Source: Magnetospira sp.
GTDB taxonomy: Bacteria > Pseudomonadota > Alphaproteobacteria > Rhodospirillales > Magnetospiraceae
Assembly (NCBI GenBank): GCA_028282245.1
Contig: JANQIL010000133.1
Location: forward strand, 1 to 45,813
Direction: 5' to 3'
Length of the DNA: 45,813 bases
The position numbers and the translations under genes are program-made. Position 1 is the stretch's first letter. Every line of letters starts with the position of its first letter. Of this stretch, positions 16,881-28,957 are shown piece by piece. The notes under the pieces are model-generated. The model made no database searches, was not told the origin of the DNA, and saw only the letters and a list, made by a program, of their open reading frames with translations.

Positions 16881-18572
16881 CTAATCCTGTGGCCGCATCA
16901 GGATGAACCCGCAGGGGCATTCCGTGGCGCACAGGCCGCAGCCCTTGCAGAACTCGTAGTCGAACAAGTAGTGCGACCCGTCGCTGCACACGTCGCGGGT
17001 CTTGATCACCGCGTTGTCCGGACAGAAGGTCCAGCAGTTGTCGCAGGCCAGACAGTTGCCGCAGCTCATGCAGCGTCCGGCTTCCTCGACCACCTGCGCA
17101 TAGATCATGTCCTGCTCGATTTCCGTGAAATCGTCCCGTTCGGGGACCGGAATCTTGGCGACGTAGGCACGCGGCTTGGGTTCGAAATAGTTCACGTTCA
17201 GGGACTCGTAGCCCACCGTCTCGCGGGGCGCGTCGATCACTTCGGTCTGCTCCACATGGGCCTGGATCGCCATCGCCGCCTTGCAGCCGTCGCCGATCGC
17301 GGCGCTCACCGTGCCCCGGTCGCCGCGCGCGTCGCCGCCGACGAAAACGCCGGGATGCTCGGCCAGCCGGCCCCAGTCGTCGGGCCGGAAGTAATTGGCG
17401 TTGCCGATCAGGTTCTCGAACCCGGCCGAGTCCACCGCCTCGCCGATCGACGGAATGACCATGTCCACGTTCAGCACCCGCTCGGTGCCCTGGAACGAAA
17501 CCCGGCTCTTGCGGCCGCCCTTGCCGGGCAGCTTCTTCAGGTGCACCATCTCGACGCCGATCATCTTGGAGCCGCGCATGATCAGGCGCTGGATGGTCCG
17601 GTGCGGAAAGAACACCACGCCCTCCTCCAGCGCTTCCTCAAGCTCGCGCGGCACCACGTTGAGCACGTCGTCGGGCGCCGTGCCGGGTCCCGGCAGGCCG
17701 GAGGCGGTGATCACGTAGACCTCCTCGACGCCGCGCCGCTTCATGATTCGCGCCAGGTCGACCGCCGTGTTGCCGCCGCCGTGGATGGCGACGCTCTTCG
17801 GCGTGGGAATCTCGCCGTGATCAACCCATTCCTTGATCAGGTGCAGGCCCTGGTGGAGGTCGGCCGGGACCGCGCCGTCGACATCCCAGGCCTTCGAGCG
17901 CTCGGCGCCCGGCCCCATGAACACCGCCGCGTGGTCGGACTGCAACTCGCTCAGCGAAACGTCGCGCCCCAGGCGGTGGCGGGGATGGAACCGAAGGCCG
18001 TCGAGCGAGAAAATGCGCTGGATTTCGGAATCCAGCACCTCGCGCGGCAGGCGGGTCATCGGGATTGCCGAGCGCAGCAGGCCGCCGGCCTCCGGCAGGG
18101 CGTCGAACAGATTGACGCGGAACCCCCGGCGCACCAGATGGTAGGCCGCTGACAGTCCGGACGGGCCGGCGCCGACCACGGCCACGGCCGGCGATTCCGG
18201 AGTGGTCGGACGCAATAGCGGATAGTTCCAGCCGAGGCGGATTGCCTCGTCGCCCAGGAACCGCTCGATGTTGTGGATCGCGATCGGCGCGTCGTAGATG
18301 CCCCTGTTGCAGGCCTGCTCGCAGGGGTGCGGACAGACCCGCCCGGTGATCGCCGGCATCGGATTGGCCGTGACCAGTTCGTTCCAGGCCTCGTGCAGCT
18401 TGCCTTCCTGGATCTTGGCCAGCCAGGCCTGCTGGTCCTCGCCGGCCGGGCAGGCGGCGTGACAGGGGGCCGCCCAGTGCTTGTGGTAGGGGATCTCGAC
18501 CCGCCACGTGCCGGTCTTGAAGGCGAGGGAGGTTCCGGGCCGGGCATAGGCGCCACGGGTGATCGCAGCCAT
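16881..18572 (-). CDS. GltD-like NAD(P)H flavoprotein with C-terminal 2x[4Fe-4S] ferredoxin domain
   Basis: 563 aa, start chosen at the ATG behind GGGAGGGA. The N-terminal Cys-rich part (PCHAACP, VCPHPCEQAC) matches the cluster-binding region of glutamate synthase small-chain-like proteins. FAD motif VGAGPSGLSAAY (near 127) and NAD(P) motif IHGGGNTAVDLA (near 250) follow. The C-terminus carries two ferredoxin motifs (CMSCGNCLACDNC..C and CKGCGLCATECPCG). It is the last gene of the 2-oxoacid oxidoreductase operon. I infer that it passes electrons from the ThDP subunits to or from NAD(P), as related subunits do in phenylglyoxylate and 2-oxoglutarate oxidoreductases. Confidence 0.88.
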   Translation of the reverse strand: MAAITRGAYARPGTSLAFKTGTWRVEIPYHKHWAAPCHAACPAGEDQQAWLAKIQEGKLHEAWNELVTANPMPAITGRVCPHPCEQACNRGIYDAPIAIHNIERFLGDEAIRLGWNYPLLRPTTPESPAVAVVGAGPSGLSAAYHLVRRGFRVNLFDALPEAGGLLRSAIPMTRLPREVLDSEIQRIFSLDGLRFHPRHRLGRDVSLSELQSDHAAVFMGPGAERSKAWDVDGAVPADLHQGLHLIKEWVDHGEIPTPKSVAIHGGGNTAVDLARIMKRRGVEEVYVITASGLPGPGTAPDDVLNVVPRELEEALEEGVVFFPHRTIQRLIMRGSKMIGVEMVHLKKLPGKGGRKSRVSFQGTERVLNVDMVIPSIGEAVDSAGFENLIGNANYFRPDDWGRLAEHPGVFVGGDARGDRGTVSAAIGDGCKAAMAIQAHVEQTEVIDAPRETVGYESLNVNYFEPKPRAYVAKIPVPERDDFTEIEQDMIYAQVVEEAGRCMSCGNCLACDNCWTFCPDNAVIKTRDVCSDGSHYLFDYEFCKGCGLCATECPCGFILMRPQD

Positions 18573-18586
18573 CGTTCGTTCCCTCC

Positions 18587-19651
18587 CTAGTTCGCCAGGC
18601 CACCACGGCGCACGGTGTCGGCGCCGTCGGTGTCGAGCGGGTCGGCCTCCTCGGAATACAGGCCGTAGATCTCGATGTTGTAGTCGGCCAGCGCCTGCAA
18701 GTGCTCGCGCTCCTGAAGCGCCCGTGGATCGTCGGGCGCGAACAGGTGGCGGAACCGCTGCTGCGCCTTGAGGTAGTTGGCCACCGGCACCGGCTTGCGG
18801 ATCGGCATCACGTCGGTCACCTCGCCGCGCTCCATCTCGACCAGCGGGAACAGGCCGCTCTGCACCGCGAGGCGGGCGATTTCGATGGTCAGCGCGCCGT
18901 CGTGGCCCCAGCCGAGCGGGCAGGGGGAATGGACCAGCAGGAAGGTCGGTCCCTGGATTTCCATGGCCCGGCGGACCTTGCGGCGGATGTCGGCCGGGTA
19001 GGCGACCGAGGTCGACGCGCCGTAGGGGATGTGGTGGGCCGAGATGATGCTGAGCAGGTCCTTCTTCAGGTGCCGCTTGCCCATCCGCGCCTTGCCCGGC
19101 GGCGAGGTGGTGGTGCGCGCCGCGTGCGGGGTCGAGCCCGAGCGCTGGATGCCGGTGTTCATGTAGGCTTCGTTGTCGAAACAGACGTAGAGCACGTTGT
19201 GTTCGCGCTCCAGCATCCCCGACAGGGCCTGGAATCCGATGTCGAAGGTGCCGCCGTCGCCGCCGAAGGCCAGCACCTTGGTCGACTTGCCCTGCGCCTT
19301 CAGGGCCGCTTCCATGCCGGAAGCGACGGCCGCCGCGTTCTCGAACAGGGAGTGTATCCACGGCACCCGCCAGGCCGATTGCGGCCACGGGGTGGTGAAG
19401 ACCTCCAGGCAGCCGGTGGCGTTGGAGATCATCACGTCGGGACCGGCCGCCTCGGTCACCAGACGCGCCGCAAGCGCCTCGCCGCAGCCCTGACAGGCCC
19501 GGTGGCCGGCCTCAAGGCCTCGGAATCTCGGTTGGGCCTGACGCAGATCCTTCGGCGGATCGGCGGGATCGGGCAGCACCGAACCGTCGGTGCGGCCGTG
19601 TTTGTCGCGCAGTTCCTTCAGGCGCTCGATCTTCGACGCATTGGGTGCCAT
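18587..19651 (-). CDS. 2-oxoacid:acceptor oxidoreductase beta subunit (PorB-like, ThDP-binding)
   Basis: 354 aa. HRACQGCGEALAARL near residue 50 carries the beta-subunit CxxC. FGGDGGTFDIGFQAL with DNEAYMNTG further on is the ThDP/Mg site (GDG ... N.xxYxNTG). This subunit binds ThDP and part of the cluster chain and decarboxylates a 2-oxoacid to an acyl-CoA with the alpha subunit. It lies 14 bp upstream of the flavoprotein gene and 1 bp after the alpha gene. Whether the substrate is pyruvate, 2-oxoglutarate or an aryl 2-oxoacid is not decided by sequence. Confidence 0.9.
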   Translation of the reverse strand: MAPNASKIERLKELRDKHGRTDGSVLPDPADPPKDLRQAQPRFRGLEAGHRACQGCGEALAARLVTEAAGPDVMISNATGCLEVFTTPWPQSAWRVPWIHSLFENAAAVASGMEAALKAQGKSTKVLAFGGDGGTFDIGFQALSGMLEREHNVLYVCFDNEAYMNTGIQRSGSTPHAARTTTSPPGKARMGKRHLKKDLLSIISAHHIPYGASTSVAYPADIRRKVRRAMEIQGPTFLLVHSPCPLGWGHDGALTIEIARLAVQSGLFPLVEMERGEVTDVMPIRKPVPVANYLKAQQRFRHLFAPDDPRALQEREHLQALADYNIEIYGLYSEEADPLDTDGADTVRRGGLAN

Positions 19652-19652
19652 G

Positions 19653-20825
19653 TCAGCGGTCCTCCTCGGGGAGCCGGGAAAGGTCGGCGTCGAACACCGA
19701 GAACTCGGCGATGCTGCCGTTTTTCAGGGCTTCCAGCAGGCGGGAAAACATGTCGAGCGGCACGTCGCGGCCGCCCAGGCCGATCGCCACGTTGTGGACG
19801 CGCGGCGGTTTCCTGGCGGTGCTCAGGACGGCCCGGATCTCGGTGCCGACAATGCCGCCAAGGCCCGGCGACAGCGCCCGCTCGACCACGATCAGGTCCT
19901 TGACCCCGTCCAGGGCGGCCATCAGGACCTCCTCCGGGAACGGGCGGAAGCAGCGCAAGTGGATCAGCTTGACCTTCTTGCGGCTTTTATGGGCCTCCAT
20001 GCCGGCGCGCAGGGTGCCGTAGATCGACCCCAGGGTCAGGATCGCCACCGTGGCCTCCTCGTCGCCATGCTCGGCCAGCAGGCCGCCGCAATCGCGACCG
20101 AAGAGCTTCTTGAATTCCTTGTCGGCGTCGACGATGTCCGGCAACGCCTTTTGCATGGCGGCGTGCTGGGAGTGCTTGACCTCGGAGAAGAACTCGGGCG
20201 TGACCAGGGCGCCGAGGCTGATCGGATCGCTCGGATCAAGGCGGCGGTCGAACGCGAACGGCGGCAGGTAGCGGTCCACCTTGTCCTGCTCCGGGATGTC
20301 GATCACCTCCAGGGTATGGGTCAGGATGAACCCGTCCATGCAGACCATCACCGGCAACTCGGTCCGCTCGCTGATCCGATAGGCCTGGATCAGGCTGTCC
20401 ACCGCTTCCTGGTTGTCGGCGCAATAGAGCTGAATCCACCCGGAGTCGCGCATCGCCATGCTGTCGGACTGGTCGTTCCAGATGTTGAGCGGGGCGCCGA
20501 TGGCCCGGTTGGCGCAGGTCAGGACCATGGGAACGCGCAGGCCGGCGATGTTGAACAGGACCTCGGCCATCAGCATGATGCCCTGCGACGACGAGGCGGT
20601 GTAGGCGCGCGATCCGGCGGCGGCGGCGCCCAGCACCACCGAGGCGGCGGAGAATTCGCTCTCCACGCTGACCAGTTCGGTCTCCAGATCGCCGTCGGCC
20701 ACCAGCTTGCTGATGTTCTCGACGATGTGGGTCTGCGGGGTGATCGGATAGGCGGCGACCACGCCGGGGCGGCACAGGGCGACGGCCTTGGCGACGGCGA
20801 GGGAGCCTTCAAGCGCTTGCCGCAT
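19653..20825 (-). CDS. 2-oxoacid:acceptor oxidoreductase alpha subunit (PorA-like)
   Basis: 390 aa. The pyrimidine-binding domain begins EGSLAVAKAVALCRPGVVAAYPITPQTHI, with the PITPQT motif that defines PorA-type alpha subunits. SSSQGIMLMAEVLFNIAG and the C-terminal transketolase-like domain (IVVERALSPGLGG, DVPLDMF) complete the layout. It forms the active site with the beta subunit. Its start overlaps the gamma gene's end by 17 bp. Confidence 0.92.
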   Translation of the reverse strand: MRQALEGSLAVAKAVALCRPGVVAAYPITPQTHIVENISKLVADGDLETELVSVESEFSAASVVLGAAAAGSRAYTASSSQGIMLMAEVLFNIAGLRVPMVLTCANRAIGAPLNIWNDQSDSMAMRDSGWIQLYCADNQEAVDSLIQAYRISERTELPVMVCMDGFILTHTLEVIDIPEQDKVDRYLPPFAFDRRLDPSDPISLGALVTPEFFSEVKHSQHAAMQKALPDIVDADKEFKKLFGRDCGGLLAEHGDEEATVAILTLGSIYGTLRAGMEAHKSRKKVKLIHLRCFRPFPEEVLMAALDGVKDLIVVERALSPGLGGIVGTEIRAVLSTARKPPRVHNVAIGLGGRDVPLDMFSRLLEALKNGSIAEFSVFDADLSRLPEEDR

Positions 20826-21384
20826 CGGCCTTCTCCTTCCAAAGATCCTTGGTGACCGCTTTCGCCGCCTGATGGGCGAGCCGCAGGTTGTTGTCCAGCA
20901 GATGGCCCGAGAACCGCTCGTCCAGAGCCTTCTTCAGCGCGCCGTGCGGCAGAATGCCGGTCAGTTCGAGAAAGGCGGACAGCAGGGCCACGTTGGGCAC
21001 CGGACGGCCCACGTTGTCGATCGCCATCTGGGTGGCCGGGATGGCGGTCATCTTGGCGCCATGGCGTTCGCTGATCTCCTCCGAGGACAGGGGCGAATTG
21101 ATGAGGATGCCGCCGTCCGGCTTCAGGCCGTCGGTCAATCCCTTCTCGTGCAGCAGCGTCTCGTCCTGGATGATCATGAACGATGGCGTCCTGACCTCGT
21201 TGCGCTGTAGGATCGGGGTTTCCGAGACGCGGACGAAGGCGACCACAGGGGCGCCGCGGCGCTCGGCGCCGAAGGCCGGGAACGCCTGGCAGTAGCGCCC
21301 GTCCTCGAACGCCGCGCTGGCCAGCAGGTAGGCGGCCACGACGTTGCCTTGACCGCCGCGACCGTGGATGCGGATTTCCATCAT
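20809..21384 (-). CDS. 2-oxoacid:acceptor oxidoreductase gamma subunit (PorG-like)
   Basis: 191 aa from the ATG at 21384. An ATG at 21405 would add seven residues but has no ribosome-binding site, whereas GGAAGGAACGG lies before 21384. MEIRIHGRGGQGNVVAAYLLA at the N-terminus and FPAFGAERRGAPV near residue 45 are the gamma-subunit signatures, a CoA-binding role in this family. It is the first gene of the operon, so the promoter should lie in the 21.4-21.58 kb gap shared with the divergent 21587 gene. Confidence 0.9.
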   Translation of the reverse strand: MMEIRIHGRGGQGNVVAAYLLASAAFEDGRYCQAFPAFGAERRGAPVVAFVRVSETPILQRNEVRTPSFMIIQDETLLHEKGLTDGLKPDGGILINSPLSSEEISERHGAKMTAIPATQMAIDNVGRPVPNVALLSAFLELTGILPHGALKKALDERFSGHLLDNNLRLAHQAAKAVTKDLWKEKADAASA

Positions 21385-21586
21385 TTTCGAGACCGTTCCT
21401 TCCATTTAGATAACGCTGCCTTCTTGCCGGGCAGTCTCCACCCGGGCGACATACTTTCAAATAATCCGCTGTTCTTCAACCATATCCCCGGCAGGGTCGA
21501 AAAACGGCCGGGGCCGGGGCCTGCGTTGCCGCGCGGCCGGCGGCGGGCTACCATCCGACCATCCCGACTCCGGAGAGGCGCCGTCG

Positions 21587-22105
21587 ATGCATTTCGATCT
21601 TTCAGGCCGTTCGGTGGTGTTCGCCGGCCCGCCCTGCGTTGCCGCCAGGGCCATGGCGGGCCGCCTTCGCGACCTCGGCGCCACGGTCACGGCGATCCCG
21701 GGCGATCTGTCGCACCCGGCCGACCGTGGGGCCGCCGTGCTCGACCTGGACGCGGTCGACGTGCTGGTTCTGGACGCGACCAGCCAGGGTCGGCTGCCCG
21801 GCGACGCGGCCGAGGCGGCGGCCTGGGCGCGCGCCCTGTCGGGGCTCGCCGGGCTGGCCCGCGACCTCGACGAGGATCTGTCGGAGACCGGCGGGGGAGT
21901 CCTTGTCCTCGTCTCGGAGCCCGGCCATGCCGCCATGCTGCCGCGGGCCCTGCCCGGTGGGACGCCGTGGCTGGCCCTGTGCCTGCCGGCCGACGGCATG
22001 CCGCGGGGATCGACCATCGAGCTTATGGCCCTGCTGTGCGGCCCGGTCGGCGACGGACTGGCGTCGGGGTCGCTTCTGGTCGCGGCGGAGGGCGAGGGGC
22101 GATGA
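21587..22105 (+). CDS. Degenerate SDR-like Rossmann-fold protein, function unknown
   Basis: 172 aa with a GGAGAGG ribosome-binding site. The N-terminus (LSGRSVVFAGPPCVAARAMA) has the shape of a short-chain dehydrogenase beta-alpha-beta unit, but the Gly-rich TGxxxGxG loop is replaced by AGPPCVAA. The region expected to hold the YxxxK catalytic pair lacks it. It is shorter than SDR enzymes (about 250 aa). It may bind a nucleotide without catalysis or be a decayed relative. Its stop overlaps the next start as ATGA, so it is coupled to the HAD phosphatase. Confidence 0.65.
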   Translation: MHFDLSGRSVVFAGPPCVAARAMAGRLRDLGATVTAIPGDLSHPADRGAAVLDLDAVDVLVLDATSQGRLPGDAAEAAAWARALSGLAGLARDLDEDLSETGGGVLVLVSEPGHAAMLPRALPGGTPWLALCLPADGMPRGSTIELMALLCGPVGDGLASGSLLVAAEGEGR

Positions 22106-22785
22106 GCACCGCGATTGCGCCGGGTGCCTGGGTCGATGCCGAACATGTGTGGAATCAGGTTCTCGACGACCGCAACCGGGGGCGGCCGGCCCTGTTCCTG
22201 GATCGCGACGGGGTGATTTTGGTCGAGGTCGGGTACCTGCACGAGCCGGACCGGGCCGATCTCATCCCAGGCGCCGCCGAGACCATCCGCCGCGCCAACT
22301 CCGCCGCCGCCGCCGTGGTGGTGGTGACCAATCAGGCGGGGATCGCACGCGGCATGTATGGCTGGCCCGAGTTCGAGGCGACCCAGGCGCGGATGCTCGA
22401 CCGGCTGGCCGGGCTGGGCGCGCGGGTCGATGCCGTTTTCGCCTGTCCGCACCACGCCGACGGCGTGGCACCCTATCGCCATCCGAACCACCCGGCCCGC
22501 AAGCCCAACCCCGGCCTTCTGTCGCGGGCGGCCGAGCAACTCGACCTGGACATGGGGCGTTCGTGGATCGTCGGCGACCGGACGAGCGACCTCGCGGCCG
22601 GACGGCGGGCCGGTCTGGCCGGAGGGGTGCTGGTGGCGACGGGGTACGGATCGCGGCCCGGCGAGGTCGATCGGGCGACGACGGAGTCGGCGGGGGGGTT
22701 CGCCGTCGCCTTCGCGGCCTCCCTCGGCGCGGCGTCGGCCGTCATTCCGCTGCTGAACGGAGCGGCGGGTCCGGCGGAGGCATAG
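22102..22785 (+). CDS. HAD-family phosphatase, GmhB/HisB-N-like
   Basis: 227 aa. FLDRDGVILVEVGYLH holds the DxD nucleophile motif, VVTNQAGIARG is motif II, and KPNPGLL with IVGDRTSDLAAGRRAG provide motifs III and IV. This is the heptose-bisphosphate/histidinol-phosphate phosphatase group (GmhB, HisB-N). In those enzymes a zinc site is made by CxH and CxC. Here CPHH is kept, but the later CxC before RKP reads HPA. A substrate in heptose metabolism is possible but unproven. The gene ends just before a strong hairpin shared with ppdK. Confidence 0.78.
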   Translation: MSTAIAPGAWVDAEHVWNQVLDDRNRGRPALFLDRDGVILVEVGYLHEPDRADLIPGAAETIRRANSAAAAVVVVTNQAGIARGMYGWPEFEATQARMLDRLAGLGARVDAVFACPHHADGVAPYRHPNHPARKPNPGLLSRAAEQLDLDMGRSWIVGDRTSDLAAGRRAGLAGGVLVATGYGSRPGEVDRATTESAGGFAVAFAASLGAASAVIPLLNGAAGPAEA

Positions 22786-22789
22786 AAGA

Positions 22790-22812
22790 CGGCGGCTCCC
22801 GGAGAGCCGCCG
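22790..22812. terminator. Bidirectional hairpin terminator candidate
   Basis: Nine base pairs (CGGCGGCTC with GAGCCGCCG) close a CCGGA loop. It lies 4 bp past the stop of the HAD gene and 33 bp past the ppdK stop on the other strand. There is no marked T-run. Confidence 0.55.
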
Positions 22813-22845
22813 CCGAAGGACAAGGTCCCGCAAATCCGGAACGGA

Positions 22846-25526
<2,681 letters not shown>

Positions 25527-25530
<4 letters not shown>

Positions 25531-27665
25531 CCCTCCACTTTCGAGAAGTCGGCGACGCCCTGCATGGCGGCCCCGATGCGGGACAGGATCCGAAGCCGGT
25601 TGGTCCGGAGGTTCGCGTCCTCGCTGTTGACGGTCACGTGATCGAAAAAGGCATCCACCGGCGCCCTGAGCCGGGCAAGCGCCGACATGGCTGCCGCGAA
25701 GTCTTCGTTGTCAAGCGCCCCGGCGACCGCGGGTTCGACCTCGGCCAGCGCCGCCGTCAGCGCCGTTTCCTCGGCGGCGACCAGGGCCGTCGGATCGACC
25801 GGGCCGTCGTGGGCGACCCCGTCGCGCGTCTCCTCGATGCGCAGGATGTTGGTGGCGCGGCGGTGCGCGGTCAGCAGGTTGGCCCCGTCCGCGCTGTCCA
25901 GGAATTCGGACAGGGCGTCGACCCGGGCCAGCAGGCGCACCAGATCGTCCTCGCCGCCCAGGGCGAACACGGCGGCGATCAGGTCGTGGCGCACTCCCCG
26001 TTCCTTCAGGTGTACCTTCAGGCGGTCGGCGAAGAAGGCGAGGAGGTCAGAAGGAAGTTCGACGGCGCGCTTCTGCCAAACATCTTCCGTGATGTTTTCG
26101 CCCAACTGACCCTCTTCACCTGCACGGAAAAATGTAGCTTTTTTCAAAGGACTGAATTTTCGGTACAGAGACAGCTCTTCTTCGAAAATCACCGCAAGCG
26201 GCACCCGCAGCCCGTTCTCGACGATCAGCCGGATCACGCCCAGCGCCGCCCGGCGCAAAGCAAACGGGTCCTTGGAGCCGGTGGGCTTCTCGTCGATGGC
26301 CCAAAATCCCACGAGGGTGTCGATCTTGTCGGCCAGGGCCACGGCGACGGACACCGGCGCGGTGGGGCAGGCGTCGGACGGCCCGAGCGGCGAATAATGC
26401 TCGGCCAGGGCCTCGCAGACCTCCGGGTCCAGGCCCTCGTCGCGGGCCAGATAGCGGCCCATGATCCCCTGCACCTCGGGGAACTCGAACACCATCTCGG
26501 AGACCAGGTCGGCCTTGCAGAGTTCGGCCGCGCGGCGCGCCTTGGCGGGATCGGCCTTGCAGTAGGGGGCAAGCGTTGCGGCCAGATCGGCGATCCGCGC
26601 CACCTTGTCCTTCACCGTGCCCAGCTTGGCGTGGAACACCATGTCGGCCAGCTTCGGCACCCGGTCGTCCAGGGGGGTCTTGTGATCCTGGTCCCAGAAG
26701 AAGCGGGCGTCGGACAGCCGGGCGCGCAGGACGCGCTCGTTGCCGGCCACCACCGTCGCGCCGTCGTCCGGGGTTTCCCGGTTGGCGACTACCACGAAGC
26801 GCGGCGCCAGGGCGCCGCTGGCGGTAAGGGCCGGGAAATAGCGCTGATGCACCCGCATGGCGGTGATCAGCACTTCCGGCGGCACCACCATGAACTCGTC
26901 GGGGATGCGGCCCATCAGCACCACCGGCCACTCGACCAGCCCGGCCACTTCCTCCAGCAGCCCGGCATCCTCCCTGAGGGCGAGGCCCTCGGACGCGCAC
27001 AGGGTCCGCGCGCGCTCCAGGATCAGGGCCTTGCGCTCCTCCCGGTCCAGCAGCACCCTGGCGGCGCGGAGCTTCTCCGTGTAGTCGGCGATGCCGGCGA
27101 CGGGGATCGGATCGGGCGCCATGAAGCGGTGGCCCCGGGTGGTGTCGCCGCTGGCCACCGGCCCGAAGGCGAACGGGACGACCGCGCCGTCGAACAGGGC
27201 GACGATGGAGTGAAGCGGCCGTACCCAGCGCACCGCGTGACTCCCCCAGCGCATGGACTTGGGCCAGGGCAGGGCGGCCAATGCCGCCGGGATCGCCTCG
27301 GCCAGCAGGTCCGGCGTGTCGCGGCCCTTCTCTTCCCAGGTGGCGAAATACATCCGCCCCTTCCTGTCGTCGCGCTGTTCGATGTTCGCGCCCTCGGGCA
27401 GCGACCGCCTGAACCCCTCGATGGCCTGCTCGGGGGCGTCCAGCTTCGGCCCCTTGCGCTCCCCGGTCACGTCCGGGGCCTTCGCGGGAAGGCCCTCGAC
27501 AGCCACCGCGAGGCGCCGGGGCGTCACGAATGCGTGTGCGTTATCATAGGCTAGGCCGGATTTTTTAAGGTTGTCCGCGAGCAGTCGGCGCAGGTCCTCC
27601 GCCGCCTTGGCCTGCATGCGGGCGGGAATTTCCTCGGACAGCAACTCAAGCAGCAAATCGGGCAT
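25527..27665 (-). CDS. glyS: Glycyl-tRNA synthetase beta subunit
   Basis: 712 aa. Begins [21 protein letters not shown], the typical GlyS start. [34 protein letters not shown] and [10 protein letters not shown] are conserved GlyS segments, and an HD-like region follows mid-protein. The C-terminal anticodon-binding part ends near [14 protein letters not shown]. It charges tRNA-Gly with the alpha subunit encoded just upstream (1-bp TGATG overlap). The stretch around 26100-26180 is noticeably AT-richer than its surroundings but stays in frame. Confidence 0.97.
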
Positions 27666-28558
27666 CAGGCGGCGTCCCCGCGCGGCAGGTGGCCGCGCGC
27701 CACGAGCCAGGCCCCGGCGCAGCCCTTGGCCAGGGCGCGCACCCGGGCGATGTAGGCCTGGCGCTCGGTGACCGAGATCACGCCGCGCGCGTCCAGAAGA
27801 TTGAAGGTGTGGCTGGCCTTCAGGCAGTGCTCATAGGCCGGCAGCGGCAGCGGATTCTGGAGCGCCAGCAGGGCGTTGCACTGGGTTTCCGCGTCCTCGA
27901 AATGGCGAAACAGAATGCCGGTGTCGGCGTGCTCGAAGTTATAGGCCGATTGCTCCCGCTCGTTTTGCAGGAACACCTCGCCGTAGGTCACGCCGTCCCC
28001 GTTCCAGGCCAGATCGTAGACGTTCTCGACGTCCTGGATGTACATGACGAGGCGCTCCAGGCCGTAGGTCAGCTCGGCCGACACGGGATCGCAGTCGAAT
28101 CCGCCGACCTGCTGGAAATAGGTGAACTGGGTGACCTCCATGCCGTCGCACCAGACCTCCCAGCCGAGCCCCCAGGCGCCCAGGGTGGGGCTTTCCCAAT
28201 CGTCCTCCACGAAACGGATGTCGTGTCGCGCGGGATCGATGCCCAGATGCCGCAGGCTGTCCAGGTACTGCTCCTGCACGTCGTCGGGGGAGGGTTTGAG
28301 AATGACCTGGAACTGGTAATGCTGTTGCAGGCGATTGGGGTTCTCGCCATAGCGGCCGTCGGTCGGGCGGCGCGACGGCTGCACGTAGGCGGTGTTCCAG
28401 GGGTCCGGCCCCAGGGTCCGAAGGGTGGTCGCGGGGTGGAAGGTGCCGGCGCCGACCTCGACGTCGAAGGGTTGCAGGACCACGCAGCCGCGTTCGGCCC
28501 AGAAGGACTGCAAGGACAGGATCAGGGACTGGAAGTCGGTTCCTGGCGGCGCGCGCAT
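27665..28558 (-). CDS. glyQ: Glycyl-tRNA synthetase alpha subunit
   Basis: 297 aa from ATG 28558. [52 protein letters not shown] and [22 protein letters not shown] are hallmark GlyQ class II catalytic-core motifs. With GlyS it forms the heterotetrameric glycyl-tRNA synthetase. It heads the glyQ-glyS-ppdK operon, and a small zinc-ribbon membrane protein gene precedes it on the same strand. Confidence 0.97.
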   Translation of the reverse strand: MRAPPGTDFQSLILSLQSFWAERGCVVLQPFDVEVGAGTFHPATTLRTLGPDPWNTAYVQPSRRPTDGRYGENPNRLQQHYQFQVILKPSPDDVQEQYLDSLRHLGIDPARHDIRFVEDDWESPTLGAWGLGWEVWCDGMEVTQFTYFQQVGGFDCDPVSAELTYGLERLVMYIQDVENVYDLAWNGDGVTYGEVFLQNEREQSAYNFEHADTGILFRHFEDAETQCNALLALQNPLPLPAYEHCLKASHTFNLLDARGVISVTERQAYIARVRALAKGCAGAWLVARGHLPRGDAA

Positions 28559-28638
28559 GGATGGGTTCCGGAGATCAAGCAGGGTTTCAGGATTTTGCAG
28601 CGCAAGGTACGCCGGGCCACGCGGTGGGTCAACGCCCA

Positions 28639-28890
28639 TCAACCGGGATAGGGGCAATCCGCGCGGCCGCAGGCGCGGGCGGCGCGGGCCGCCACATAGT
28701 CGCCGCAAACGCCGCATCTGACCATGTCCTCGACGTCGGGCGCCGTCTCGCGGGGCGCGCCGGGGCGGCGGCGCGGCACGTCCGGCCGGTCCGCGCGGTC
28801 GGCCAGGCGGCCCAGCTTGCGGGCCGCGACCCACACCCCGGCGATGACCAGGGCGGTCAGCAGAATCTTGGCGAGACTCAATCCGAACAT
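28639..28890 (-). CDS. Small membrane-anchored zinc-ribbon protein (PP0621-like)
   Basis: 83 aa, start at ATG behind CAGGGAG. One membrane segment (residues 6-22, [19 protein letters not shown]) is followed by a charged Pro/Arg-rich linker and a C-terminal Cys cluster: CGVCG and, 12 residues on, C.RADCPYPG. Layout resembles the PP0621 family of small anchored zinc-ribbon proteins often found near housekeeping genes. Function unknown. It lies 80 bp upstream of glyQ on the same strand. Confidence 0.7.
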   Translation of the reverse strand: MFGLSLAKILLTALVIAGVWVAARKLGRLADRADRPDVPRRRPGAPRETAPDVEDMVRCGVCGDYVAARAARACGRADCPYPG

Positions 28891-28957
28891 GGCTCCCTGT
28901 TTAGGCGTCGCGGCCGGACAAGTCCAGGGGCTCGGAGTCTGGACCCCCTGGTCCTGA

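Noticed and set aside
18701..20855. Plus-strand open frames opposite the 2-oxoacid oxidoreductase genes
   Set aside because: No recognisable motifs; the minus-strand frames carry complete PorA, PorB and PorG signatures.
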